The notes: generated from the sequence alone by a model not told the origin. A stretch of DNA of 64,000 nt from DASYDU01 sp050248495 (GCA_050248495.1 JBFWSG010000030.1:1-64000); one strand, 5' to 3'. Counted from the stretch's first letter, positions 45,109 through 53,384 are shown. Numbers and translations are program-made.

Positions 45109-45180
45109 TCGGCAAGATGCCGGGCCTTCGTTTTCCCGGCACGATGCCGGGGCCATATAGCCCGGCCATCATGGCCGGCG
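45109..45180. repeat. Three tandem hairpin units; copy B of the double-hairpin repeat
   Basis: Three successive stems at about 26-base spacing: CGGCAAGATGCCG (from 45110), CCCGGCACGATGCCGGG (45135-45151) and CCGGCCATCATGGCCGG (45162-45178). The last two units plus the linking ATATAGCC match copy A at 39731-39773. It lies between the 52-aa gene and the peptidase gene. Confidence 0.8.
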
Positions 45181-45186
45181 ATTTGC

Positions 45187-45345
45187 CTACCGCCGCGGCA
45201 CGAAGATGAAGGTCAACAACACGCCTACGGCAGTGCAAAAATAGCACACCGTTTCGACGGTCGTGACCAGCATGTCCTCGGGAATCAGCGGGATCATGGC
45301 GGGGATCGCGTGGTAGCGGTTGTAGCGACGCGTCATGCCAGGCAT
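45187..45345 (-). CDS. Small membrane protein (52 aa) inside the Tad locus
   Basis: Starts MPGMTRRYNRYHAIPAMIPLIPEDM, continues with one hydrophobic segment (VETVCYFCTAVGVLLTFIFV) and ends PRR. Codon third positions are strongly G/C as in neighbouring genes, which supports real coding. ATG at 45345; ATG at 45336 is an alternative. It lies between the pilin gene's terminator and the prepilin peptidase, all on the minus strand. Two Cys flank the aromatic part of the helix. No family is recognised; a small accessory of pilus assembly or an unrelated membrane peptide are both possible. Confidence 0.6.
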   Translation of the reverse strand: MPGMTRRYNRYHAIPAMIPLIPEDMLVTTVETVCYFCTAVGVLLTFIFVPRR

Positions 45346-45400
45346 GGCTCGCCGCAGTTGGTGACCCGTAAAAGCGTAGCTCGCGAAACACTCCAGAGCG

Positions 45401-45468
45401 GAGAGTCGAGAGTCCAGAGCCAGGATGTCTCAGCCGGCTCTCGACTCTTGACGCTTGACTCTCGACTC
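45401..45468. repeat. Inverted repeat built of 7-base near-tandem words (GAGTCGA type)
   Basis: The left arm contains GAGTCGA, GAGTCCA, GAGCC; the right arm read on the other strand gives GAGTCGA, GAGTCAA, GCGTCAA, GAGTCGA, GAGCC. The arms flank a short GATGTCTCAGCC centre. It lies immediately beyond the pilin terminator. Confidence 0.85.
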
Positions 45469-45470
45469 AA

Positions 45471-45502
45471 CAAAAAACCCCTCGGCAGAAACTGCCGAGG
45501 GG
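45471..45502 (-). terminator. Rho-independent terminator of the Tad-locus pilin gene
   Basis: A perfect 11-bp stem CCCCTCGGCAG (45478-45488)/CTGCCGAGGGG (45492-45502) with an AAA loop; on the minus strand it is followed by six T (complement of 45472-45477). It is about 50 bases beyond the pilin stop, so the pilin is probably made from its own abundant short transcript. Confidence 0.92.
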
Positions 45503-45552
45503 TGTGGGTTTCAAATCAGCAAGCAGGGTTAAGCCCGTGCCACTGGCCGCGA

Positions 45553-45729
45553 TTAGCTGGCCAGTTCAGTCGCCACGCTTTCGAATGTCGTGTTGGCGTT
45601 CGTTCCAATCGAACGAATCGCAGTCAGACAGACGATCACGATCAACGCCAACATAACGGCGTATTCGACCGCGGTGGGACCGTCTTCCGAGACGAGGAAA
45701 CGTTGCACCTTCGTTGCGAGACTCTTCAT
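45553..45729 (-). CDS. flp: Flp-type pilin of the Tad locus
   Basis: 58 aa: basic leader (MKSLATKVQRFLVSEDG), cleavage site G17 followed by PTAVEY (G/xxxxEY signature), hydrophobic helix AVMLALIVIVCLTAIRSIG and a polar tail. Cleaved by the A24 peptidase and assembled through TadA/B/C and the secretin. GGAGGA about 6 bases before the ATG at 45729. A strong terminator follows, isolating it from the assembly genes, as is usual for the major pilin. It closely resembles the orphan pilin at 20957-21136. Confidence 0.95.
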   Translation of the reverse strand: MKSLATKVQRFLVSEDGPTAVEYAVMLALIVIVCLTAIRSIGTNANTTFESVATELAS

Positions 45730-45736
45730 GGTATCC

Positions 45737-45768
45737 TCCGATTCTCGGATTTGGCCTTTCGGACCAAA
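45737..45768 (-). promoter_or_regulatory. Paired hairpins in the pilin mRNA leader
   Basis: On the minus strand TTTGGTC/GGCCAAA (45750-45768) and TCCGA/TCGGA (45737-45749) are adjacent stems; the second includes part of the GGAGGA ribosome site (complement of 45734-45739). Folding could limit ribosome access or stabilise the message. Confidence 0.5.
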
Positions 45769-46389
45769 CCCTAAAGTGACGGGAGCCGTTAAAAAAGGTT
45801 AATTGCTCCCGATAGCTGACCTCCGACGGCGAGCGGAACCCCGAGGGGCCCGTTGGCCTGCCATTGCCGTGCGAGAGGTCGAACTAAAAAACAACCGAGT
45901 CGTGCGCAATCAACCTCGCGTTGGCCGGAAGATACTTCCGAAAACTGGCTGCCGCCGCCGCGTTTGCACGCGTCACCGACAACCGCCAACATCCTTTCGG
46001 CAACCCGGCTACCGACTTCAATGACGAATTCCTAAATGACGAATGACGAACAAATTAGTCGATCGTACTTCGTCATTCGTGCTTCGTCATTTCCAGTTGG
46101 CCCTTGGCTTTGCGCCCCAATCTTGCGACTGGTTTGCCCTTTCGAGGATGATGACGCAGCAGGCCGTCCATCATCGAAAACTGCTCTTCTCCTCACGCGT
46201 CTGAGGAAGGACCAAAGATCGGTCTGGAGAAAAGAAGCTTTCGCTTGGTGACATGCTCGCTTGTAGCGCGTTCATGTCTCCGAGACAAACCTATGTCAGC
46301 TTCACTCGAAGTCAAATTGCAGACTTGAAGAAATCCAAAAAGTTTCCGTCCGCGCAAGGGATCGTTATAACCGCTAGAATCGCACCAGC
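45769..46389. other. Intergenic region upstream of the Tad-locus pilin
   Basis: About 620 bases between divergent genes; it should contain the pilin promoter (right-to-left) and that of the next gene. The heptad inverted repeat 46020-46092 is the only clear structure. TATAAC and TAGAAT near 46369-46380 could be -10 boxes for the gene at 46390. Confidence 0.5.
46020..46092. repeat. Inverted repeat built of 7-base near-tandem words (AATGACG type)
   Basis: The left arm has AATGACG (46020), AATTCCT, then AATGACG, AATGACG (46035-46048); the right arm on the other strand reads AATGACG, AAGCACG, AATGACG, AAGTACG. Word identity within arms is high while flanks are unrelated. Confidence 0.85.
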
Positions 46390-47295
46390 GTGGAACGTTC
46401 GTTAGCGACAGCAGGTCCGGCGGAGCCGAAGCAATTAGACATGGATTGGCGTGAGGAACTATTGGAGCGGCTCTCGGAGGCAACGCCGGGCGGGTACTCG
46501 CCGCGGGGAGAGGTCGCCAGCGAGCCGACGGCGCTCTCCGGAATTGCTTTGCACGCCGGCGGAAACCGAGCGTCCGCGGCGCGGGCGGCAGATTGGCTCG
46601 TCGAACATCAGGGGAAGAATGGCGCGGTCGGCGTGTTGGCGTCGCAGGCCACTCCCTGCTGGCCCACGAGTTTGTCGATCCTCCTCTGGCAGCGTCTGGA
46701 TGCCCAACGCTATCGCCAGCCGATCGAGCGGGCTGTCGCCTGGACGCTCCAAGAAAAAGGCGAGACGCACGAGCAGCGCGATTACATCGGACACGACACA
46801 ACGCTGGTCGGTTGGTCGTGGGCCGCGGACACGCATTCCTGGTTGGAGCCAACGGCGATGTTCGTGCTGGCGCTGAAAGCGGTCGGCCAGTCGCAACACG
46901 CACGGACCCGCGAAGCGGTGCGGCTGTTGGTCGACCGGCTGCTGCCCCACGGCGGCTGCAACTACGGCAACACGATTGTCCTCGGTCAGGAGCTGCTGCC
47001 CCACGTCGAACCTACGGGGCTCGTGATGATGGCGCTCGCCGACGAACCACATCCTGACCCACGCATCGCGCGGTCGCTCGAGTATCTGGAGCGCGAGCTT
47101 TCGGCCCAGACGACGACCGCTTCGCTCTGCTACGGATTGCTGGGGCTGTCGGCGCACCGCCGCGCTCCAGAACGGCGGTTGGACTGGTTGCAAACAAAAT
47201 ACGATGCGCTGTCTGAACATGACGCAAACTGCTACAAACTCGCTTTGGTAGCCCTGGCGGCTAATGATCACGATCCGGTTGGACAGCAACTCTGA
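46390..47295 (+). CDS. Prenyltransferase/terpenoid-cyclase-fold (squalene-oxidase repeat-like) protein
   Basis: 301 aa, no signal peptide. Repeated alpha/alpha units such as SGIALHAGGNRASAARAADWLVEHQGKNGAVGV, EPTAMFVLALKAVGQ..REAVRLLVDRLLPHGGCNYGN and EPTGLVMMALADEPH..IARSLEYLERE match the toroid fold of squalene/oxidosqualene cyclases and prenyltransferases. The DxDD catalytic motif of cyclases is not seen, so a binding or structural role is as likely as catalysis. GTG at 46390 is used; ATG at 46441 is a serious alternative. The DUF362 gene follows 115 bases downstream across an inverted repeat. Confidence 0.7.
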   Translation: MERSLATAGPAEPKQLDMDWREELLERLSEATPGGYSPRGEVASEPTALSGIALHAGGNRASAARAADWLVEHQGKNGAVGVLASQATPCWPTSLSILLWQRLDAQRYRQPIERAVAWTLQEKGETHEQRDYIGHDTTLVGWSWAADTHSWLEPTAMFVLALKAVGQSQHARTREAVRLLVDRLLPHGGCNYGNTIVLGQELLPHVEPTGLVMMALADEPHPDPRIARSLEYLERELSAQTTTASLCYGLLGLSAHRRAPERRLDWLQTKYDALSEHDANCYKLALVALAANDHDPVGQQL

Positions 47296-47299
47296 GACG

Positions 47300-47396
47300 T
47301 CAGCGCGCAAATACGCAAAGGAGCAAAGTACGCAAAGAGCCAATCCAATTCTGATTTTCTTGGCGCTCTTTGCTTCTTTGCGTCTTTGCGCGCTGA
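47300..47396. repeat. Inverted repeat built of 8-base near-tandem words (GCAAAGNN type)
   Basis: In the left arm (47300-47341) GCAAA recurs at 8-, 8- and 9-base spacing; the right arm (47362-47396), read on the other strand, repeats GCAAAG at 8-base spacing. The outer ends TCAGCGCGCAAA/TTTGCGCGCTGA pair perfectly. It fills the gap between the toroid-fold gene and the DUF362 gene. Confidence 0.85.
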
Positions 47397-47410
47397 TTTG
47401 AAGTGTAAGC

Positions 47411-48439
47411 ATGACTGCATCGCAGGAAGAAAACGACGAGCCGAAGTTGGACCGCCGCACGCTTTTGGTGACCGGCGGCGTGGCAGCGGCCGGTTTGGCT
47501 GCCGTCCCGTGGCTGCGAAAGTGGGCGCGGCCGCAGGCTAACGTGTTCGTTGCGCGGAATCAGAAGTACGACGGGCCCCTCGCGGCGACGATCCGCGACG
47601 GGCTCTTAGCGGCGGGCGCGAAACCGGTCGACTTCGCACGCAAGCGGGTGATGCTCAAGCCAAACATGGTCGAGCCGTCGCGCCGCATCGCCCACATGAC
47701 GACACACCCAGCCGTCGTCGCGGCGGCGGCTGAAGTATTTCGTGGCTGGGGCGCCACCGTGGCGATCGGTGAAGCGCCGGGACACGTCCGCGACACGGAG
47801 ATGGCGCTCGCCGAATCAGGTATCGTGGAAGCCGTCGCAGACACGAATTCGCATTTCGCCGACCTGAACTACGAACAGGTTGCCTGGCAGTCTAACCGCG
47901 GTGGCCGCAGCAAGCTCAAGGGCTTCTGGTTTCCGCGGACGATCGTCGAGGCCGACTACGTCGTGTCGCTCCCGAAGATGAAAACGCACCACTGGATGGG
48001 GCTCACGGCCAGCATGAAGAACCTCTACGGCGTGCTGCCGGGCATCGTGTACGGCTGGCCGAAGAACGTGCTGCATCAACACGGCATCGCGGAAACCGTG
48101 TTCGACATCAACGCCTCGCTGCCGTCGCTCTTGGCGATCGTCGACGGCATCGACTGTATGGAAGGCGACGGCCCGATTATGGGCAGCCTCAAGCCGATGG
48201 GCCTGATCGTGGTGGGCACCAATTTGCCGGCCGTGGACGCCACGGTGGCGCGAGTCATGGGCCTGCCGCCCGAGCGAATCCCTTATTTGCGGCTCGCGGA
48301 GAATCGGCTGGGTCCGCTGGCCGAAACGCAGATCACACAGCGCGGCGAGAATTGGCGCGATGTGGCCAGTCCGTTCAAAATCATCGACGCGCCGCATCTG
48401 CGGAAGATGCTCGGCACGGGCGGGCCGCTCGTCACCTAG
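47411..48439 (+). CDS. DUF362-domain protein with possible Tat-type leader
   Basis: 342 aa. An N-terminal DRRTLLVTGGVAAAGLAAVPWLRK segment resembles a twin-arginine signal or membrane anchor, typical of planctomycete members. The DUF362 domain follows: VMLKPNMVEPSRR, MTTHPAVVAAAAEVFRGWGATVAIGEAPGH, VSLPKMKTHHWMGLTASMKNLYG and DGIDCMEGDGPIMGSLKPMGLIVVGTNLPAVDATVARVMG. The domain is related to iron-sulfur or oxidoreductase-linked proteins but its reaction is unknown; no ferredoxin cluster motif (CxxCxxC) is present here. ATG at 47411. Confidence 0.88.
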   Translation: MTASQEENDEPKLDRRTLLVTGGVAAAGLAAVPWLRKWARPQANVFVARNQKYDGPLAATIRDGLLAAGAKPVDFARKRVMLKPNMVEPSRRIAHMTTHPAVVAAAAEVFRGWGATVAIGEAPGHVRDTEMALAESGIVEAVADTNSHFADLNYEQVAWQSNRGGRSKLKGFWFPRTIVEADYVVSLPKMKTHHWMGLTASMKNLYGVLPGIVYGWPKNVLHQHGIAETVFDINASLPSLLAIVDGIDCMEGDGPIMGSLKPMGLIVVGTNLPAVDATVARVMGLPPERIPYLRLAENRLGPLAETQITQRGENWRDVASPFKIIDAPHLRKMLGTGGPLVT

Positions 48440-48457
48440 CCAGCCGGCCCCACGGCA

Positions 48458-49822
48458 CTAGTAGTGATATTCGAAGCCCAGATCGAGGCCGTGGGCGACG
48501 AGTTCGGACCCCCCGAGCCCGGGGAAATAGGGAGAAGCGCCGCCACTGAGAATATCCGGCGGCGAGTACGGAATATTCCGTGGATCGACCGCCAGGTTCG
48601 GCGGCGTGACGCTTCCGGCACGCACAACGCCGTCCCAAACGATCAAGTTGTATCCTACCGTCACCGTCCAGTTGGGCGTTAGATTCACACCGGCGCCGAG
48701 CCGAAAGGTCGGAATGAAGCGGGCGCGCGAATCCTCGAACGTGCCAATATTCGTAGCCGGAGAAGTCAACAGGCCGCCTTCTTCAACGGTTGCGACCCCG
48801 CCCTGCGGCACAAACACGGTGGAGCCGTTGATCCTGGCCCGATTCTGCTGACCGCCGATGGCCAGCTTAGCCATCCCGTCGAACCAGCAGCCGGACTGAG
48901 TAAACCGCGCGATGAATCCGATCTCGCCGCCATGAAACTTGCTGTCGGTATCAAACAAATCGTGTCGAAACACCTGATCGCGCGGAGCGTCCAGTGATGT
49001 CCGGCTGTCGTGAATGTCGAGCTGCGAGTCGTAGCTGTAGTAGCGGTAGCCGCCGAGGACCAACACTTGCGTACTTGGGCCGCGCCCGAAACGGTCGCCA
49101 ACGAGATAGACGCGCCTCTGCAGAGTCAGGCCAGCGCTTTGCAACTCATCGTCGGCGGTGATCGCAATCGTTCCTTGAAAGGAATTCGGCGCGGCGATGG
49201 GAAAATCCGGACCGGAGATCGGCCAAACATCCGCCGCTCCATCTTGGGCATTGAAGAAGGGACGGCCAGTGTTTCGTCCTGAGTCTCCGGGAAAGAAATA
49301 GTCGTAGTCGTCCCGCCCCGCATTCCAGTAATCGCCGAGCAAGCCAAATTCATGACAATCGTCCAGCCAGGCTCCAAATTCCAACCGATACCCCGCCCGC
49401 CAGCTGTCGCCGACGACTTGGTCGCCGGCGAGCACCTTTGTCGTGGGCAAGTTGAGCGTCGGTGAAATTCCCGTCGGACTATCCGTCACCAGCGGCGGGA
49501 GGTGCGAGCCGTCGAACTGCAGGAGGAGCAGATCGCCATGAAACCACCAGCAACCTTCCCTGCTGATACAGTCGCCGCAATCTTGCTGGAACGAACCGTC
49601 GCAGCAGACGTCGCAGCATTTGCAGTTTTCGCGTCCCTTATCGCCGCAAGCTCCGCCGTCGAACTCCCCCCAGCTCTCGGACGCGAATTGGTCGTCAATG
49701 GCATAGTCGCCGACGATCTCCTGAGCGCGCAAGGTGGTCGTCGAGCTCGCGGCGGCGAGCCAGGCTAGAAGTCCGATGACGCACGTGGCCGGAATTCGGC
49801 CGCGAGCGAATCGCGCTGCCAT
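48458..49822 (-). CDS. BBP7-type outer-membrane beta-barrel protein, Cys-rich N-terminus
   Basis: 454 aa. Signal peptide (IPATCVIGLLAWLAAASSTTTLRA), a Cys-rich segment (nine Cys between residues 59 and 91, e.g. CKCCDVCCDG), then a barrel-like domain with alternating hydrophobic strands: WFHGDLLLLQFDG, AGYRLEFGAWLDD, LTLQRRVYLVGDRFG, GEIGFIARF, FRLGAGVNLTPNWTVTVGYNLIVWDGVVRAG and a C-terminal aromatic end (LGFEYHY). This pattern is the planctomycete BBP7 family. GGGGGGA lies 4 bases before the ATG at 49822. It converges with the DUF362 gene. Confidence 0.85.
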   Translation of the reverse strand: MAARFARGRIPATCVIGLLAWLAAASSTTTLRAQEIVGDYAIDDQFASESWGEFDGGACGDKGRENCKCCDVCCDGSFQQDCGDCISREGCWWFHGDLLLLQFDGSHLPPLVTDSPTGISPTLNLPTTKVLAGDQVVGDSWRAGYRLEFGAWLDDCHEFGLLGDYWNAGRDDYDYFFPGDSGRNTGRPFFNAQDGAADVWPISGPDFPIAAPNSFQGTIAITADDELQSAGLTLQRRVYLVGDRFGRGPSTQVLVLGGYRYYSYDSQLDIHDSRTSLDAPRDQVFRHDLFDTDSKFHGGEIGFIARFTQSGCWFDGMAKLAIGGQQNRARINGSTVFVPQGGVATVEEGGLLTSPATNIGTFEDSRARFIPTFRLGAGVNLTPNWTVTVGYNLIVWDGVVRAGSVTPPNLAVDPRNIPYSPPDILSGGASPYFPGLGGSELVAHGLDLGFEYHY

Positions 49823-49835
49823 GTTGTCCCCCCTT

Positions 49836-49853
49836 GTGCGAGTCGCACGGACG
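49836..49853 (+). repeat. 18-base dispersed repeat, copy 2
   Basis: Identical to 23889-23906. It lies in the leader of the BBP7-type gene, 14 bases before its start codon on the minus strand. Confidence 0.6.
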
Positions 49854-50089
49854 GATAGCGTCAGCCTCGTCGCGTCTTCGGACGCTAACGACGCCAGGAT
49901 CGCTGTCAATTCGTGAAACCCACTCCATCGGCGACGTTGAAAAGACGTATCGCCTACGATGAGTCTGCGGCAAATCGCGAGTTTGCCGAGTGCCCGTCTG
50001 GTGGTATCGGCAAGGTGTGCGCGAGTTTGTGACCCCAAGTTTCCGGGTTAGGGCGTCCTATCCGGCGGCCTCGCGGCAGCACTGCCAGC

Positions 50090-50116
50090 TTGCCGTCTGC
50101 CGGGGGAGCGTATAAT
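50090..50116 (+). promoter_or_regulatory. Candidate promoter of the small exported protein
   Basis: TTGCCG (50090-50095), 15 bases, perfect TATAAT (50111-50116). The spacer is shorter than the 17-base optimum. A start near 50123 would leave a leader of about 88 bases before the ATG at 50211. Confidence 0.5.
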
Positions 50117-50210
50117 GCCCGGTCGTATCGGAAATTGCGCGATCTTTCGCCGGAGCGCCGACCGCATGCCCTGGCAGGTCGACGCACAAGTCAACTACAG
50201 GAGGCAAACC

Positions 50211-50435
50211 ATGATTCGATTCCTCGCAGCCGCTACACTTTACATGAGCGCACTGTTTGTCGTTTCAGCAAACACCGCCCAGGCCGGCGTAATCAGCCGA
50301 AACAATCCCTATCGCAGCTTCAACATCAGCGGCGTGAACTACGGCTCGATGCAATGGGAGCGCAAGCACGGCCGGCAGAGCGGCAAGGCCTGGTCAGGTT
50401 CGCGCGCGAACTACCGCGGCTTCCGGCGCTGGTAG
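50211..50435 (+). CDS. Small exported basic protein
   Basis: 74 aa: signal peptide MIRFLAAATLYMSALFVVSANTAQA, then a 48-residue basic, aromatic peptide (VISRNNPYRSFNISGVNYGSMQWERKHGRQSGKAWSGSRANYRGFRRW). A textbook AGGAGG 6 bases before the ATG at 50211 fixes the start and suggests strong translation. No cysteine. Family not recognised; the charge and short length suggest a surface- or nucleic-acid-binding peptide, but that is only a guess. Confidence 0.72.
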   Translation: MIRFLAAATLYMSALFVVSANTAQAGVISRNNPYRSFNISGVNYGSMQWERKHGRQSGKAWSGSRANYRGFRRW

Positions 50436-50456
50436 CGCAACAGCTGCCTGCCAATT

Positions 50457-53237
50457 TCAAGCATTCGCCGCCGCGCCGCGCAATAGCGCCACCAGATGCC
50501 GGTGGTCCACCGGCTTGACAAGGTGATGATCGAAGCCGGCTTCCTGGGAGCGGCGGCGGTCCTCCGCCTGTCCGTAGCCAGAAACGGCAATTAACTTGCC
50601 GGCAAAGCCTTCGTTGCGCAGTGCTTTGGCCACTTCATAGCCGTTCATCCGCGGCAGGCCGATATCCAAGAGGACCCCGTCCGGCCGCTTCGCGCGGATC
50701 AATTCGAGCGCCGACTCGCCGTCGTGGGCTGTGTCGACGTCGAACCCCTGCGTCCGCAACATCATGGCCGAGAGGCGGGCCGTGTCGACATTGTCGTCGA
50801 CGACCACGAGCTGTTGTTTATTGTTGGCAGGAGCAGTCATTTCAGGAACCTGCTCGATCGTCCGCAAGCGTTGGGCAGCGAGCGGCAAGCGGACCAGGAA
50901 CTCGGCCCCCTGCCCTGTCCCGGCGCTGTGCGCCGAAACGTTGCCGCCGTGCATTTCAACGAGTTTGCGGACGATCGTCAATCCGATTCCCAGCCCGCCT
51001 TGGGAGCGGTCGAGTGTGCGGTCCCCCTGGGCGAATAAGTCGAAGACCTTGGGCACGATCTCCGGCGCGAGGCCAATGCCGTTGTCGCTCACCCGGATCA
51101 CGGCCTGAGCGCCTTCCGCGGCGACAAACAGGCTCACCCGGCCATTTTCCGGCGTATATTTAGCCGAATTGGTCAGCAGGTTGACCATCACCTGCTCGGC
51201 GCGGGTGACGTCTACGAGCACCGGCACCAGCTCGCTCGAAATCTCGACGAGGAACTGGTGATGCTTTTCTTCCATCAAAGGCCGCACCGACTCAGCCGCG
51301 TCGCGCGCGATCTGCGCCAAATCCACTGATTCGAGTTTCAGATTAATTTTGTCACGGCTGATTCGAGCCACGTCGAGCAAGTCGTCGATCAAATGCTTCA
51401 AATGGGTCACCTGCCGCTCGATCACCGGAAACACGTCGGACTGTGCATCGGCGCCGGGCAGCTGGGCAAGTGCGGTGGCATAGCCGATCGCGGCCAGTGG
51501 ATTCCGCAATTCGTGTGAGAGCATGGCCAGAAAATCGTCCTTTTGGCGGACGGCATCCTGCACCGAACGAAACAGCTGCGAATTGTCGATCGCCGTGGCG
51601 ACGCGCTGTGCCAGGTTTTCCGCCAGACGGACGTCGAGCTGCGTATAGCGGCGATTCGATTCGGAAACGACAAACGTCATCACACCGATCGTTTCGCCGC
51701 GAATCGACAGCGGCACGCTCAACATCGAGCGCGGGTCGAGCTCGCGCATCAGATGGAGCGATTCTGGATTCGTATTGATCCTGGGCAGCAAGTCGCCCGG
51801 CACGTGGGCCATGAGCTGCGGCTGGCCGGTGCGCAGGGCGGCGGCGCTGGCAGTAGGAGCATCGGGATCGAACGGGGCCAAATGCAGGAATTGCGACAAC
51901 GTCTCGACCTTGGCGGGGTTGCGATGGGAGTACGCCACGGGAAGCATTTGCTCGCCGCTTCCGCAGCAATAAACCACGCACCAATCGGCGAAAAAAGGCA
52001 CCGCCAGATGAGCCACCTGCTGCAACGCACTTTCCCGGTCGGTGAGCGCGGCGAGCGCCCCGCTGGCCTCGGCCAGAAACGCCAGCGATTCCTCATTGCG
52101 TTTGCGCTGCGAAATGTCTCGTGCCACTTTGGAAGCACCCACGACTTCCCCTGCGCGATTTTTGATTGGCGAGATTCGCAGCGACACGTCGACCCGCGTC
52201 CCATCCTTCCGCACCCGCACGGTGTCCCAGGCTTCGATCCGTTCGCCCGCCTTGAGCCGGCGCATGATCTCGTTCAGCTCGCCGACGTGATCCTGAGGGA
52301 CGATGATCCGGATCGGTTGGCCGATTGCCTCGGCCGCGGTGTAACCGTACAGTCGCTGGGCCGCCTGGTTCCAATTGGTGATGACGCCGGCCATGTTCTT
52401 GCCGATGATTGCGTCATCGGAGTGTTCCACGATGGCCGCCAACTTTTGCGTAACTTGTTCCGCCTCGCGCCGCTGCGTCACGTCGCGAAAGACGAGCACG
52501 GCGCCGATCATTTGTCCCTGCTCGTCGAAAATCGGCGCGGCGCTGTCGTCGATGGGGCGCTCGCCGCCTTCCTTGGTGATCAAAATAGTGTGGTTCGCCA
52601 GCGCCGCGATTGCGCGGGTCGCGATCACTTGCGCGATGGGATCGGGCGCGAGCGAGCGCGATTGCTCGTTAATAATGTGAAACACGCGTTCGATCGGCAG
52701 ATTCTCGGCCTCGTAGTACCGCCAGCCCGTGAGCGTCTCGGCAACGCCATTCATGTAGGTGATGCGGCGCTGTGCGTCGGTGGAAATCACTGCGTCGCCG
52801 ATGCTGCCGAGCGTCACTTCGAGCAACTTCCGCTGCTCGATCGCCCGCTGCGCTTCGCGCTCGGAGCTGAGGGCCGTACGAGTAAACACTTCGGTGAGGC
52901 CGAGTATCGTGGCGCTGATCGCAAGATACGCCGTGAGGCTATTGACGCTTTGACGATCCCAAGCCAGAAACGTCAGTTCGTAGCGCGGCGAAACGAATAG
53001 ATAGTCGGCGACCAAATAGCTCACCAGCGCTGTGACGACGCCCACCGCAACACCACCATACCAGGCCGAGACAGCGATGGCGATGAAAAATGTGACGAAC
53101 AGAATTCGATCGCCCCACCACGGGTCCAGGAGCATGCGAACAAGCGTGGCGGCGATCACCGACAGCGCTGCAACGATCCATGGGTGCAGGCCTCGACCGG
53201 ACAACTTGAGAGAATTACTTTCGCCCGACAAAGTCAT
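50457..53237 (-). CDS. Hybrid sensor histidine kinase (DUF4118-PAS-PAS-GAF-HisKA-HATPase-REC)
   Basis: 926 aa. Residues 18-115: DUF4118-type block of four membrane helices as in KdpD (LVRMLLDPWWGDRILFVTFFIAIAVSAWYGG). PAS domains about 135-255 (LGSIGDAVISTDAQRRITYMNGVAE) and 262-385 (IVEHSDDAIIGKNMAGVITNWNQAA); GAF about 395-545; HisKA with phosphoacceptor His575 (FLAMLSHELRNPLAA); HATPase_c about 670-780 (NLLTNSAKYTPENG, VSDNGIGL); receiver about 805-920 with Asp858 (GVLLDIGLPRMNG) and switch Lys (HHLVKPVD). It would sense several inputs and pass phosphate to its own receiver and then an unseen partner. No regulator adjoins it. Confidence 0.93.
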   Translation of the reverse strand: MTLSGESNSLKLSGRGLHPWIVAALSVIAATLVRMLLDPWWGDRILFVTFFIAIAVSAWYGGVAVGVVTALVSYLVADYLFVSPRYELTFLAWDRQSVNSLTAYLAISATILGLTEVFTRTALSSEREAQRAIEQRKLLEVTLGSIGDAVISTDAQRRITYMNGVAETLTGWRYYEAENLPIERVFHIINEQSRSLAPDPIAQVIATRAIAALANHTILITKEGGERPIDDSAAPIFDEQGQMIGAVLVFRDVTQRREAEQVTQKLAAIVEHSDDAIIGKNMAGVITNWNQAAQRLYGYTAAEAIGQPIRIIVPQDHVGELNEIMRRLKAGERIEAWDTVRVRKDGTRVDVSLRISPIKNRAGEVVGASKVARDISQRKRNEESLAFLAEASGALAALTDRESALQQVAHLAVPFFADWCVVYCCGSGEQMLPVAYSHRNPAKVETLSQFLHLAPFDPDAPTASAAALRTGQPQLMAHVPGDLLPRINTNPESLHLMRELDPRSMLSVPLSIRGETIGVMTFVVSESNRRYTQLDVRLAENLAQRVATAIDNSQLFRSVQDAVRQKDDFLAMLSHELRNPLAAIGYATALAQLPGADAQSDVFPVIERQVTHLKHLIDDLLDVARISRDKINLKLESVDLAQIARDAAESVRPLMEEKHHQFLVEISSELVPVLVDVTRAEQVMVNLLTNSAKYTPENGRVSLFVAAEGAQAVIRVSDNGIGLAPEIVPKVFDLFAQGDRTLDRSQGGLGIGLTIVRKLVEMHGGNVSAHSAGTGQGAEFLVRLPLAAQRLRTIEQVPEMTAPANNKQQLVVVDDNVDTARLSAMMLRTQGFDVDTAHDGESALELIRAKRPDGVLLDIGLPRMNGYEVAKALRNEGFAGKLIAVSGYGQAEDRRRSQEAGFDHHLVKPVDHRHLVALLRGAAANA

Positions 53238-53384
53238 CTTCGAATTGTAAACGATTTGCTATCGTCCGACAGTTGCAACTCGACGCTCGCCTGACACACG
53301 CCGGCGCTAACAACGGAAGAGCTGGCCGCACCGTAGCCAGTCGGGTCGGAAATCAATCACTTGCGCTGGCACCGAAGCGCTCAG

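Larger units (their letters stand above)
49823..50210. other. Divergent intergenic region between the BBP7 gene and a small exported protein gene
   Basis: 388 bases holding copy 2 of the 18-base repeat near the BBP7 start and the promoter-like sequence 50090-50116 reading right. No other structure was recognised. Confidence 0.55.

Noticed and set aside
51543..53000. 485-residue plus-strand open frame opposite the hybrid kinase
   Set aside because: Antisense shadow of PAS/GAF-coding sequence with no recognisable domain.
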